From the NCBI RefSeq assembly GCF_029873635.1, contig NC_080422.1, positions 1,654,001-1,718,000 of the forward strand: DNA of 64,000 nucleotides. Reading direction: 5' to 3'. The position numbers and the translations under genes are program-made. Positions within the stretch are counted from its first letter, which is position 1, and the number at the start of each line of letters is the position of its first letter. Under the pieces are notes generated by a model. It was not told the DNA's origin and did no database searches. It saw only the letters and a list, made by a program, of their open reading frames with translations. Shown piece by piece: positions 23,029 to 37,042 of this stretch. The stretch is from Malania oleifera. Its lineage: Eukaryota; Streptophyta; Magnoliopsida; Santalales; Ximeniaceae.

Positions 23029-24600
23029 AATTTATGTTATTGCAGAAAATACTATCAATCCATTTACATTAAATAGTATATTATCATGTATTATATGTTA
23101 TTAGAACTCAAATGATAGTTCAGTTCAGTTACAGGAGCATGGTATCGTAGCTATACAGATCAGATTATTACAGTTCATACTTGTGCTAACCGCTCCTGCA
23201 AATAGAGGGGGTGGGAGATGGATAGTCGATGTGACTTTCAGTATAGAGTTACAAACGTCCACCTGGTAGTCCGGACCAGGGTGTGGCGGGCCCATCGTAC
23301 TTACAGACATTTTTGACTCGGCTATAGTCGGCCAGCCATTGTCGGGTCTTGCCTTCAGGCGGCACAACTCGTCATGAGGGATAATACATGAAATTAGCTA
23401 GCTATATATCTTGGGTAAATTTTAGTATTATTAGTTATATCAAACAATTCATGAACCGTATGATTTATTAGAATTATGAAATTATGTGTTTACTCAACTA
23501 TGTTATGTTTAGTATTCTCCAGTATGTGAAATGTACAGTATATCTGCTATAACATTAAATATTTATGTTGTCACACAGTTGTATTTAGTTTATTTTCTCT
23601 TACTTAGAGGTGTCTCACCCCCAGCTTAAATAAATTTTCAGGAAACCTAGATAGACCGGCGGACCGAGGTCGCAGTTGAAACAGTAGTTGTTACCCTGCT
23701 AAGAGGGGAAGTTTCAAACTAGGATCAAGGGATTTTTGTTATGAGATCCTAGGTGTATTTTGATGTTTTGAGAATTGTATATAAATATGGTATTTGGTCG
23801 ATTGTAGATAACTCTGGTATTATGTATTTTATGGTTTGACGGATGTAATTTATAATTATTGCTGCTTAGGTTTCCGCTGTGTATGATAGGTGTGCGTCCC
23901 CGTTACTCACAGGTTTGGGTTGACTATATTATGTGTATTTAATTATATGGTAGGTTAAGCTGGTTGTTACATCGATCCTCAGAAATACCTTACCCCCCCC
24001 CCCACCTCGAATTCCAATTCACGACGGCAAACATAAACATAACTCTTTTGCCGACTCTGAGCCGATTTAATCCTATCTCTGATCAAACCAACCTTCTCAA
24101 AAGCCCGTTATACGAGTTTGGACCCTAATACCTGCCATTCACCAACCTCATCCCAATATAGAGGATGTAACCACTTGCCTATTTTACTGTACATATTTTT
24201 TTTATTTAACATAATAATCCTGATAAAACATAATCAACCTGGACCCTTGGATACTAGGAATATACCTGAAATACAACACTGATATCTAAGCAGCGAGAAA
24301 TGTAAAATCATAAACATATTAAATCATCCAACCAACACAATGCCAGAGTTTTAGTACAACTGTCGTATACATACACACATCCCAAAATATCCAAAATGCG
24401 CCCTAGGGTCACCACCCAAAATCCGTCAGACCCTAGCAAAATGACTTACCCTTCAAACGGGGTAGAACAGTCGAACTCTATAGCTGGGGTGAGACACATC
24501 TCAGTAAGGGAAATAAACTAATATCAGTGTGTGGCAATATGAGTATTTCGTGTTATACATATATCAGTACATAAATCATATTTGATAAAACTGCATGTAT

Positions 24601-27147
24601 TGTAAAGACCCGAAAAATTAAAATGATTAAAATAAATTTTTTAAAAAAATAATAAATGAACAGATAAAATGAATAGTATGGAAAAAAAATAAAAATAAAA
24701 ATATATATGAAATGAAATGAAATTAGACTAATTATTAATTAGTTAATTAATCGAATATTATTTGATTGAATTAATAAATTAATTAAACGTTATTTAAATA
24801 AATTAATTAAGTAATTTATATGATGAGTATATATATATAAGGATATGGTATATATATATATATGGTTAAAGTAATAAGTGTATATATATAATATAAAATA
24901 ATATAAAGATGAAATTAAGTGAATTGGATTTCAATGTCAAATTCATCCCTCCCCCTCTCTGCAATTGCTCCTGCTGCTTCTGCTTCCTGCGTGCAGCCAC
25001 TCACCTCCGTCTCCGTCTCTCTCCTTCTCTCAATTACTCGGCGAGTTTGCGACGGATCAGGAAACGGAAAGTGTCGTTGGAATCTTGGTTCTGCTGCCGA
25101 CATTTCTACTGGAGCAGATTTTTCATGGGAACGGCTTAGGTACTGCTCCTAGGGAAAGATAATTTTTCTTCATTTTTTTAATTGCGCTGTTAATATGTGG
25201 TTAAATCGACGAACGGACACCACCACGGGGTCCTAGTCATCGTCATCGTCATTTTGGCGTAAATAATTTTTCAATTGAGATTTTCTAGGCCCTACTCCAG
25301 AGCAAGAGTGAGATTTGAGAATTTGGTTAAATTTAAGGATAGTATTATTTATTTAGGAATTATGGTTCTAGGAAGTATTAAATTAATATTTTATTCATGA
25401 ATAATTTATTGGAACTAAGAATTTAATTTCAAGGTCCGGGTGAGCGCCGCAGGTATTTTTCGAAATCCCTGTTGGCGTAGTTCAAGAAACCAAGTATGGG
25501 AAAAATATATATTAAATCAGAATTTTTATGAATTTAATAAAAAAATAAATTATGTTATATGTACGTGTATATGTTTCGGTATGGGTAAAATGTCAACTGT
25601 TTAAATTATATTTCCTTCGAGTTTAGGGTTATTTATTAGATATGTATATGCAAAAATGAACTGATAAAAGTGAGAAATATTTTCAGGATAATTATGTAAG
25701 TAATGAAAGGTATTTTCAGTATATAAACATTAAATGTTGGTTGGCTTATTTTACAGGCAGTGTATGAATTTTATTACTAAATTGTGTGACATGAGATTCT
25801 GTGCAAATATATGTTAAATGTATGAGATGCAGGTTAAGTAAGTAAAGTAATGAAAATATGATATGGACAATATTGTCTGTGTATGTTAAATGCAACCATG
25901 TAAATGTAAGACAGCTGAAAGACAGTCATATTAGCAAATCTAGCACACTTCTGTGTAGACTAACTGATGACAGCTAAAAGGAGCAGTGTTAGCAGATCTA
26001 GCACGTTTACGTAGACTAACTGATGATGGCTAAAGACCAGCTGTAGTACAAAGTAATGAAATGAAATGTTATGCAATGAAATGACGATGAAAAGGCAATA
26101 AAATAAAATGACAAAGATAAATGATGTAAATGGGAAAGAGTCGCTTAAAGTGAAATACAAGGAAATGTTAAGTTATGAATAGGAATGAATGTGCATAAAT
26201 GTATAATGACAGAAAAGAATGATGTATTATGATATTAGAAGTATGTATGTACGTAGAACATGTTACGATTGGGCGAGGTGTACCTTTCACCTGAGGGCTT
26301 GCTGAGTAAGGCGAGTGCATTAGTAGTTACAGATGTGGCAGTAGCCGCATAACGTATTAGGGCAGAGGGAACCTACTTGTATGGGCGGGTAGATTTCCCT
26401 ATCCTTAGGACCTTTGCCTGTAAGCTATTGTTGAACAGTGTGAGTAGGAGATTAATTTATCACTCGAGGGCTTACTGAGTAAGGTGAGTGCCCTGGTATG
26501 CTTTAACTGTGACCTTTGGGTTGTCAAAAATATCAGACCAGAGGGATGCTACTTGTATGGGCGGGTAATCTCCCCTATCCTCGGGTAATCTCGTGGGTTA
26601 AATATTTGCATGTGTTTGATTAGGTTCAGTGAATGATTTCAAAAATTATGTTAACGATTTTCAAATGTTAAATAATATGTCATATATAAACTCATGTTGG
26701 TCACACACTGTTTTAATATATGATTTCTTCCCTTACTGAGATGTGTCTCACCTGAATATGAATTTATCTTTTTTTTTCAAGATTTCTTCGAGATCAAGCT
26801 TAGAGAGCTCGAGGATTTTTATAGCATTATTGGAAGATATAAGAAAAAAGGTATAAACATTTTAATGATGTTTTTGTAGAAAGTAAATATTTAAGTTTTA
26901 TGTTTTTATGTTTTAAGGCTATTGAGTAAGGAATGGTTGTGAAAATACTGAAATGCTTTTGGAGATATATGTAATTATGGAAATGCAGGTGATTGATAAT
27001 TTATTATGGATTATAGTTAGAATTAGTAAACTCTGGTATTATGTTATATGGAGATTATGATTATGTTTTTCGTTGCGTATGTTATGTTAATTATGGATTA
27101 TTAGGTTTAACGTGCCGGACCCGGGATTAAGGGTTTGAGGCGTTACA
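24601..27147 (+). mobile_element. Solo LTR H, inserted in the left LTR of G
   Basis: Runs TGTAAAGACC to GCGTTACA, 2547 bases, with a perfect TGTAT duplication (24596-24600 and 27148-27152). The middle matches LTR B (GGGCGAGG...GGCGAGTGC at about 26272, TTGTATGGGCGGGTA near 26377 and 26554), so B and H are one family. H has an AT-rich start and no GTCGAC cassette, unlike B. The short open frames at 24.9-25.15 kb lie in its leader and are not genes. Confidence 0.9.
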
Positions 27148-27654
27148 TGTATCATATCTAGGAAAATCATAATTTATCATAACATGGTATAACATACTGA
27201 ATTCCTATACATAAAAATCATCTTATATATATCTGTAAATGAAATAACACTCTGGATGGATAGCTGGCTGATGTCATGTCTTACCCCCACATGACTAGGT
27301 TGTGCGGCCCAAAAGCGGGACCTAGCAATGGCTGGCCGACTACGCTAGATCAACATAAGTCTATAAGTACGATGAGTCTATCCCTCCTGGTCCGGACACC
27401 AGAGGAACGCCTGCACTACCATAAAACTACATCGACTGCCGATCTCCCACTGCCCCTTACAGCAAGTGGTAGCACTAACATATACATGATCGCGATCATA
27501 TAGTTACGGTACCGTACTTCCCGAAAGCGTAAACTAAGTCATCCGGGTTCTGATAACATATAGTAAATCTCAAATAATGATACATAGTTATTTCTTAATA
27601 ATATCAATCAAGATAATATTTTGATGAATTTTTGTATGTCATAACGTATAAACC

Positions 27655-27745
27655 ACGGCCCTTACGTCGGCATAGCATGTCATATAAAAACCACAACCCT
27701 TACACTGGCATATCATGTAAAATCATGGCCCTTACATTGGCATAT
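27655..27745 (-). repeat. CGGC...GCCG tandem array, left LTR of G
   Basis: Three units of the CGGCCCTTACGTCGGCATA type with AT-rich spacers. The right LTR has four, so copy number differs between the two LTRs. Confidence 0.75.
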
Positions 27746-28452
27746 ATTTAACATACATAGTTTGAAATATCTATACTATTTCATTACCATACTTTAAACA
27801 TAGTTCCCGTATCATTTTAATACCTTCCTGAAAACAGTAATAACATGCTGATTTTGAAAACATATTATTATGATATTACATAAAATCATATAATTTTATA
27901 CTCATGCCACACAAAAATGATATTGTTCTATTCGTAAAAATCCACACGAAATCATATTCCCTACTGAACAGTATTAAAAGCATTTTCCTGTTAATAGCAG
28001 TATTTCCAAACTCAATTCCACAACAGGCATAATTTCCTTGAAAATAAAAAGCTGAATATTAATAAATAATTTCATGAAAAAACCAACTTAGTTTATCCCC
28101 TTACCTGACTTTCTAGGAAGCCCACCAAAACACCCAAAATCACACTTGTGTGTTCCCCAACTCAACACCCTGAAATTGATATTTTCCCAACAAAACTTCA
28201 GTATAAACCCATCTAATACCTTCCTTAACCCAGAAATACCAAATATCTTAATAAATATTAAAATAATCAACTTACCCAAATTTTAGGATGGTTCCCAAAT
28301 TAGCATAACCAACAAATCACTTCGGCAGATGTGTAGAGAATCTTCCCAGGAGTGACATGGCAGTTTCCGATCGTCGAACTAGCAAAGAAAAGGGCCAAAA
28401 TCAAATAGAGAAGGTGAGAGAGCTGAATTTGGGAGAGAGAAAAAATATTTTG

Positions 28453-30262
28453 TGTCATGCCCCAAACCTGGCAGTGGGCCCCAGGGTGTAATGTAGTAAC
28501 CTAACCTATCCATGTATCATACAAAACACACATGATACTATAATGAATGAGGGTCCGACCCCGTGGGATTTCCATACACCCTATACACATTCACATACAC
28601 GACATATATGCAGCGGAAAAGTTCATTCCATACATACATCGTACCATACCAGAGTCTATACAAACAGAGTCTACGCTCCATATTACAAAACATAACCTAG
28701 GGTGTCGGCAATACCCAAAACGACAACCATGTTACAGTCCAAGTACTTACACAAGTACTCTACGCAGTAAACTGACCACCACGCTCCCAACACTAGGACG
28801 CTAGTTCCACTTACTCGAAGGACCTAAAAACATATACGTATGATAGAGGTAAGACACATCTCAGTAAGGCAGATTCAGGTTATATTGGTGTGTGGCATAT
28901 GAGTGTTATCATGACATAAAACATAACACAGTTCAGTTTCAGTATTTCCACAATACAGTTCCAATATAGTTCTCAACATACACATGATCAATCAATCCAG
29001 TGTCGTCACACTCTTCGACACGAAGCCGACCCGCATTACACGGTGTCGTCGGCATATAGCGTAGCCACAGGCTCTCATGGCATCATTCCGGTACATTTGG
29101 TGGATCCACATCCTTCGGTGATAAGGCGGTAAGAGGCGATATTTCACTGCCCTCGGATATAGAGTTGGACACTCTTGCCACTGGCAGGTGGTATTTCACA
29201 CCCTCGAATATAGAGTCGGACACTCTTTCATAACCTAGAACAATTCGGAACACACATTCCTATATCTCATTTCAGTATATCACAACTCAATGTATATTCA
29301 TATAACAGTTCATTCCACACTTATTTGGTAATCACAAAATCATGATTTTCAAAATACAGTTTAAAACAAGTCAAGGCACGACCATCTCCATAACACAATA
29401 TACTCAACAATATATCCACGGTTTTCCAACGAAACCAGAGATGCAACCTAACACCCCTTTTTCCGCAAAACTGTAACGTGAAAACCTCATAACTTTTACC
29501 CATTAGATTTCCCCAAATAACTAGTCAAAACATACACAGAATCGTGAACCACAGTTCTACCGAATCTGATTTCAAAAATAACCGATATAAACAGAATCCC
29601 CTTAGCTTTCCCCAAAACTCCAAACACGAACTCTACGACTCCTAAACAGTGAACCGAATTCTCAAAACCTATAAATCACAGTACGATAATTACTTACAAT
29701 CTTACTCTCTACTGATTTACCGAAATGGAAATGAAAATCAAGCCTTACCTCGATTTTTGGGTCAAAACCCGAAGACCTCAAAACGAAGATCCATTCCACA
29801 AAACACGTAGAGATTCCTTTCCTGATCCTTGCAGTAATGTCAGATCATCGATTCTAACAACGAACGGCGAAGAAATCTAGAGAGAGAGAGAGTGTGGAGC
29901 TTCGAGTTCTAAAGAGAAAAAGAGAGAGAGAAAATTTTGATAACTTAGCCAAGAAGCAAAGGAAATGGATATTTATAGAGCCTTTGACCTGGCCAACCTT
30001 GTCGACAAGGCGGCGTCTTCATCGACGAGCTAGCGAACTAAATTCGTCGACGTCGTGATGGCCTCGTCGACGAGCCTGAGATTTATGGATTTTCTAAAAT
30101 CTCTCGACTTCTCCTCGTCAACGAACCTCTGCATTTCATCGCCGAACAATAGAAGAGCCTTCGTCAACGAAAACACTAGCTTCGTTGACGAAACCTGCTC
30201 AAATTATTGTTTTACCCTTTTCTTATTTATTTATTCCATATGTCACGGGTCAAGTTCTTACA
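28453..30262 (-). mobile_element. Solo LTR I (C family), inserted in the left LTR of G
   Basis: Runs TGTCATGCCCC to TTCTTACA, 1810 bases, with a perfect TTTTG duplication (28448-28452 and 30263-30267). It aligns along its length with the two LTRs of C, including the AGGACGCTAGTT, GTAAGACACATCTCAG and ACCTCGATTTTTGGG-type blocks. It shows the uninterrupted state of the site where A and B entered C. Confidence 0.9.
29999..30192 (-). repeat. GTCGAC palindrome cassette, LTR I
   Basis: About eight full or decayed TCGTCGACGA copies. In - orientation they stand just before CTCTATAAATA (about 29970-29980). Confidence 0.88.
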
Positions 30263-30317
30263 TTTTGCATGAATTTCCTCGCATAAAATCGGATGTGAAC
30301 CTATTTATACACTAGCC

Positions 30318-30492
30318 TTCGTCGACAAGACACAGCCCAAAAGAGAGTTCGTCGACGAACACTTATTCATCATCGACGAATTTCAGGCCCTGAAATAACA
30401 TCTCTCAGTAATTTCTTGTCGACGAGACACGCGTCCTCGTTGACGATCCCAATAAGCTGCTTCGTCGATGAACTCCTTGCATTCGTCGACAA
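30318..30492 (-). repeat. GTCGAC palindrome cassette, left LTR of G
   Basis: Six full or decayed copies. The LTR TATA box (GTATAAATAG on the - strand, about 30300-30309) lies ten bases beyond. Confidence 0.88.
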
Positions 30493-33400
30493 AATCCTGC
30501 TATAACCCCCTTTAAAATTTCCTTTTCTCCCTCTTTTATTATTTAATTGTTATTACATTCTGCCCTTCTTATAAAAATTTCGTCCTCAAAATTTACTATC
30601 TGTATCGACATCATCCTTTGAAGAAAATGGACTACTTATTTTATTACTTACCCTCACTTTTGGCGGAGGAATACCGTGGTTACATTCAAGGTTCTGGGAT
30701 ATTACAAATTCACATAAAATAAAATTCTCCCACAACCAAAATAGTCTCTACTACTAGAAAATGATTACATCTAACTAACCTACACAAAAGAAATTTTACA
30801 TATTCACCATTAACTTTTCCTAATTACTATTGATCCCCGCTGAAGAGATACGAGTACTTCTGTCGTCTTTGCTCCTCGGGTTCCCATGAAGCTTCCTCTA
30901 TTGCATAGTTTCTCCACAAGATTTTTACTAGAGGAATCTTCTTACTACGCAATTCTTGTTCTTTCTTGTCCAAAATCTGTACTGGTGCCTTCTCATACAC
31001 CAGAGTATTCCCGAATTCTATCTCACCATAACTGATCACATAAGAGGGGTCTGGGACGTATTTCCTCAACATGGAGACATAGAATACGTCATGTATTCTG
31101 GACAAAACGGGTGGAAGGCTAGCCTATAGGCAACTGACTCCACTCTTTCAAGGATCTCAAACGGACCAATAAGCCTAAGGTTAAGCTTACCCTTCCTTCC
31201 AAATCTCATAACTCCCTTCAATGGAGCTATTTTCAAAAACATATGATCTCTAACATCAAATTTCAGTTTCCTACGGTGAGTATCAGCGTAACTCTTCTGC
31301 CGGCTCTAAACTGCACTGATTCTATCTCTGATAAGCCAAATTTTATCATATGCCTGCTGCACTAGCTCTGGCCCCACAGATCGCTATTCACCTAACTCAT
31401 TCCAGTATATAGGAGAATGACATATTCTACCATAGAGCACCTCATAAGGTGTCATTCCAATGCTGGGCTGATAACTGTTATTGTATGCGAACTCTACCAG
31501 CGGTATAAATTGAGTCCAACTACCCTCAAAATCCAACACGCACGCCCGCAGCATATCTTCTAATATCTGAATCACCCACTCAGTCTGGTCATCCGTCTAA
31601 GCATGAAACATAGTGCTGAAAGATAACTGAGACCCCAGAGCCTCCTGAAAGCTCCTCCAAAATCGTGACATGAAACGTGAATCTCGGTCTGATACTATAG
31701 ACACTGGCACACCATGAGAACAGACTATTTTCTGAACATAAATATCTGCCAGTCTGTCCATGGAATAGCTAATTTTAATAGGAATGAAGTGAGTGGTCTT
31801 CGTCAATCTATCAACAACCACGCAAATAGCATTCTGACCATGCGGTGCCGGTGGCAAACCTGTCACAAAGTCTATAGATACATGATCCCACTTCCATTTT
31901 GGGATGTGAAAAGGCTGCAACTGGCCCGCTAGCCTCTGGTGCTCAGTCTTTACCTGTTGGCACATCAAACACTGTTGCACAAACTCGACAATTTCCCTTT
32001 TCATGCCGCTCCACCAATAAGATTCTTGAAGATCCATATACTTTGTAGTACTGCCTAGATGAATCGTGTACAAGGACCTATGAGCCTCCTCTAAGATCGT
32101 CCTCCTGATGTCCATATCTGTTGGCATGCACAACCTAGAACGAAACCTCAAGGCCCCGTCATTAGAAATACTAAATTCATCTCCCTGTCTGTCCTACACC
32201 TTAGCTATCAGCTCTGCTAATTCTGCGTCATCTCTCTGAGTTGTCTCAATCCTTTCCTGTAGAGTAGGTTGCACTACCAAGCTGGAAATAAATGCCTGAG
32301 GATTACTTTCTACCAACTCTGCAACAAGTCTCTTTAGATCCATCTAAATCGAATGTTGAACCTCCATAGCTGTTAGTACTGGTCCCAATGAATTCTTGCT
32401 CAGGGCATCAGCTACCACGTTTGCTTTCCCTAGGTGGTAACTAATGGTGCAGTCATAATCTTTAATAAGTTCCAACCACATTCTTTATCTCATGTTCAAC
32501 TCCTTTTGAATGAAAAAGTACTTCAAACTTTTGTGATCAGAGAATATCTCACATCTCTCACTGTACAAGTAATGTCTCCAAATCTTTAACGCGTGCACCA
32601 CTGCAGCCAATTCTAGATCGTGGGGAGGGTAGTTCTTTTCATACTCTTTCAACTGTCGGGAGGCATAAGCTACAACCCTACCATGCTGCATCAATACACA
32701 AACGATCCCTTTCAAAGACGTGTCATTGTAAATGACATAATCATCACCCCCCTGACGAAATGATCAGCAGTGGTGCTGATCTATACACGTTCTCTTAGAC
32801 CCGTACTTCTTCTTTACAAATAACACTGGAGCTCCCCATGGTGATACACTAGGCCAAATAAAACCCTTATCCAGCAAGTCTTACAACTGATCCTTGAGCT
32901 CTCCTAACTCTACAGGAGTCATTATGTAAGGAGCTTTAGAGATCGATTTTGTCCCGGAAAGTAGATCAATAGCGAAATCTACCTCGCGATCGGGAGGTAA
33001 GCCAGGTAGATCTTTTGGAAAAACGTTTGGAAACTCCTTAACCACTAGTGTATTGCACAATTTCAACTCATTTTTTGACACGTCCTTTTCAAACGCGATA
33101 AACCTCTAACAACCATCCAGGAGTAGTCTCCCCACATGTATGGCTGATACTAACTGAGACGGGGATTGCACACGTGACCCTTCAAACCTGAATTTTGGTC
33201 TTCCTAGAGGTCTGAATATTACTTCTTTCAAACGATAGTCTATACTGGTGTAATTAGCTGTCAACCAATCCATACCAAAAATTACATCGAACTCATGCAT
33301 GTCCAATACTATCAAGTTAGCTAGCAAGACTTTCCTTTGAATATCAATTGGACAATCTCGGAGCACTCTACTACACCTTACCACTGATCCTGTCGGCATA

Positions 33401-35930
33401 GTTACTAATATTTCGGTGTCTAGCAACTGTGTTTTTGCCCCACATAATCTGATACACCCCATAGACACGAACAGTTGTGTGGCTCCTGAATCAAACAATA
33501 CAATAACTTTAAATGAAAGCATGTTAACCATACTTGTCACCACATCGCCGATTGTCTCAACATCTCTAGGCGTCAAAACATAAACCCTCGCTGGAGCTAC
33601 ATTCTTCTGCTGGCCTCCACGGAGCGCCTGATAGCCTCCCCGGTACGATCTGAGAGCAGGAGCAGTACTAGGTGGTTGGGGTAATCTTGCACCAAATGTC
33701 CCTGCCTACCGCAGCAATAGCAGACGGTTCTCCCCACTCGACACTCTCCCAAGTGTCTCTTTCCACAAGTTTGATAGATAGGAAAATTCTGCACCGCCTG
33801 TAACTCACGACCTCCAGTCTCCTACCTCTGTCCTCTCCCATAGTTTCCTCTCCTCCATTGACCCTGCCTAGCTCCCAGCTGGAAGCCTGAAGGCGTAAAT
33901 CTCTTCTTCTGTCCCTGCTCCTCTGCATCAATCCGCTCACTAGCCTCAACCAATGCTGCTCTATCGACTAACTCAGCAAAGTCCTGTATTTTCAACACTA
34001 CTACCTACTTGTATATTCCACGCCTGAACCGTCTTTCAAATTGTCTCGCCTTCTTTACTTCATCATGAACAATATATGGGGCGAAGCAAGATAATTCTAT
34101 AAACCTCGCCACGTACTGCTGGACCGTCTGCTGTCCTTACTTCAAATTCAGAAACTCTTCCACTTTAACTTCCCTGACAGTGGCTGAGAAATATCTATCA
34201 AAGAATAATTCTTTAAATCAGTCCCATGTCATAGCTATCGATGTCATCCTTTGCTACTCCAAAAGTCTCACAACAGTCCACCACTTCTCAGCCTCTCATA
34301 TCAGTTTATAGGTGGTGAAGAGAACCCTCTGTTCCTCCGTACACTGTAATACCACAAAAACTTTCTCAATCTCCTGCATCCAATTCTTGGCGGCTATAGG
34401 ATCAACTCCTCTTAAAAATGCTGGTGGATTCATCTTGGTAAATTTCTCTATCGTGCACCAATGGCCTACAGACAGGCCTCCCTGCTCTCTGGAGCTCCTA
34501 GCGATCTCAGTCATAACCTACTGAGCCACACTGCGCAATACCGCATCAAAATTAGTCTCGTCTGCACTCGAGGGCCCTGCACCGTCACTACCGCTCGCAT
34601 GGGCTCCACCTCCTCCAGGGTCCATCCTGAAAAAACCATAAACATGACTCAAGGACCCTATTCTTGTAATTTACACATCTAACTACAATCTCCTATCTTG
34701 ACATCCTTATCTTATTTCAAGATTCAGTCCTACACTATAGAAACATAACCCGACAATAGTTTACTATGACTTTCCTGAAATCGTCACCCCAGGAAAGACA
34801 CAGAAACCACCATGGAAGTCCTACCTCTAAACTGCAAAACAAAACCTCAAATTATTTTCCTATACTCTAGTATTGTTTCTGCTGCACTCTAAAGTTTATA
34901 GAACTTAGCAACTTAGGCTCTAATACCAAACTATAATGACCTGCCTATTTTACCATACATATATTTTTTTTATTTAACATAATAATCCTGATAAAGCATA
35001 ATCAACCTGGACCCTTGGGTACCAAGGATATACCTGAAATACAACACTGATACCTAAGCAGCGAAAAACGTAAAAATCATATACATATTAAATTATCCAA
35101 CCAACACAATACCCGAGTTCTACTACAATTGTTATATACATACACACATCCCAAAATATCCAAAATGTGCCCTAAGGTCACCACCCAAAATCCGTTAGAC
35201 CCTTGCAAAATGACTTATCCTTCAGATAGGGTAAAACAGTCGAACTCTAATGCTGCAGAGCTCTATCTGCTCTTTTATCTAAGGCTCCTGAAATGTTTAT
35301 ATAGTTGGGGCAAGACGCCTCTCAGTAAGGGAAATAAATTAATATCAATGTGTGGCAACATGAGTATTTTTGTGTTATACATATATCAGTACATAAATCA
35401 TATTTGATAAAACTGTCCGTATCATATTTGAGAAAATCATAATTTATCATAACATGGTATGATATACTGAATTTCTATACATAAAAATCATTTCATATAT
35501 CTGTAAATGAAATAACACCCTGGATGGATAGCTAGCTAGTGTCATGTCTTACCCCCACATGACTAGGTTGCGCTGTCCAAAGGCGGGACCTAGTAATGGC
35601 TGGTCGACCATGCTAGATCAACATAAGTTTATAAGTACGATGGGTCTGCCCCTCTTGGTTCGGACATCATAGGGACGCCTGCACTACCATAAAACCACAT
35701 CCACTTCCGATCTCTCACTGCCCCGTACGACAAGTGGTAGCACTAACATATACATGATCATGATCATATAGCTACGGTACCATGCTTCCTGAAAGCCTAG
35801 ACGAAGCCATCCGAATTCTAATAACATATAGTAAATCTCAAATAATGATACATAGCTGTTTCTTAATAAAATCAGTCAAGATAATATTTTCATGAATTTT
35901 TGCATATCATAACGTATAAACCATTGCCCT

Positions 35931-36049
35931 TACGCCGGCATAGCATGTCATATAAAAACCACGGCCCTTATGCTGACATATCATATCATATAAAAACACG
36001 GTCCTTACGCTGGCATATCATGTAAAATCACGGCCCTTATGTCGGCATA
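35931..36049 (-). repeat. CGGC...GCCG tandem array, right LTR of G
   Basis: Four units of the ACGGCCCTTACGCTGGCATA type separated by TATCATGTAAAA-like spacers. Confidence 0.8.
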
Positions 36050-36798
36050 TATTTAACATACATAGTTTGAAATATCTATACTGTTTCATTACCATACTTT
36101 AAACATAGTTCCCATATTATTTTAATACCTTCCTGAAAACAATAATAACATATTGATTCTGAAAACATATTATTCATAAAATCATATAACTTTATACTCA
36201 TGCCACACAAAAATGAACATTGTGCTATTCGTAAAAATCTACACGAAATCATATTCCCTGTTGAACCGTATTAAAAACATTTTCCTGTTAACAGTAGTAT
36301 TTTTAAACTCAATTCCATAACATGCATAATTTCCTTGAAAATAAAAGCTGAATATTAATAAATAATTTCATGGAAATACCGACTCAGTTTAGCCCCTTAC
36401 CCGACTTTCTAGGAAGCCCACCAAAACACCCAAAATCACACCTGTGTGTTCCCCAGTTCAATACCCTGAAATTGATATTTTCCAAACAAAATTTCAGTAT
36501 AAACCCATCTAATACATTCCTCAACCCAGAAATACCAAATACCTTAATAAATATTAAAATAATCAACTTACCCAAAATTTGGGATAGTTCTCAAGTTAGC
36601 CTAACCAACAAATCACTCCAGAAGATGTGTAGAAAATCTTCTCAGGAGTGACGTGGCAGCTTTCGATCATCGAACCGGCAAAGAAAGGAGCCAGAATCGA
36701 AGAGAGAAGGTGAGGGAGCCAAAGTTGTGAGAGAGAGAAAAGGTTTTGCATGAATTTCCTCGTACAAAATCAGATTTTAGCTTATTTATACACCAGCC

Positions 36799-36963
36799 TT
36801 CGTCGATGAGACACGTCACCTCGTTGACAAGGCCCAAAAGAGAGTTCGTCGACGAACACTTATTCATCGTCAATGAATTCCAGGCCCTGAAATAACCCCT
36901 CTCGATAATTTCTCATCTCACGCGTCTCCGTCGATGATCCCAATAAGCTGCTTCGTCGACGAG
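36799..36963 (-). repeat. GTCGAC palindrome cassette, right LTR of G
   Basis: Same arrangement as in the left LTR, next to TTATTTATACACC (TATA box on the - strand). Confidence 0.85.
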
Positions 36964-37042
36964 ATCCTGCTGTGACCCCCTTTAAAATTCCTTTTTCTCA
37001 CTCTTTTATTATTTAATTATTATAATTCTTTGGGTCTCTACA

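Larger units (their letters stand above)
21889..23971 (+). mobile_element. Solo LTR F, inserted in the pol region of C
   Basis: Runs TGTAGAGACC to TTGTTACA, 2083 bases, with flanks GCGAT and TCGAT (one mismatch). It has a palindrome cassette, TATAAATAGG at 22141, AAGGTAAGAC at about 22355, a CGGC...GCCG array, a GTCTTGCCTTCAGGCGGCACA block (about 23346) and TTACTTAGAGGTGTCTCACCCC (about 23600). The start matches LTR N. Confidence 0.87.
24166..37042 (-). mobile_element. Element G: two-LTR Ty3/gypsy fossil inserted in the pol region of C
   Basis: Left LTR 24166-30557 (about 2.0 kb without inserts H and I) and right LTR 34932-37042 (2111 bases). A perfect GAGGA duplication (24161-24165 and 37043-37047) flanks it. 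The - strand primer site (GGTATTAGAGCC) abuts the right LTR, and a purine tract (AAGAAGGGCAGAA) abuts the left one. Internal region 30558-34931, read right to left: gag (34.6-33.9 kb), CCHC knuckle (CYCCGRQGHLVQD, near 33.7), protease (VVLFDSGAT, near 33.48), reverse transcriptase remains (33.1-32.8), RNase H (32.7-32.5, [11 protein letters not shown]), integrase (32.15-31.4) and its tail (31.1-30.8, VSMLRKYVPDPS). Tekay/Del-like. Broken in many places. The LTRs differ at about one base in eleven by eye over the first 330 bases, so it is old but younger than C. Confidence 0.9.

Noticed and set aside
24909-25162. Overlapping small frames near 25 kb
   Set aside because: All lie in the leader of solo LTR H, in three frames, with no family resemblance.
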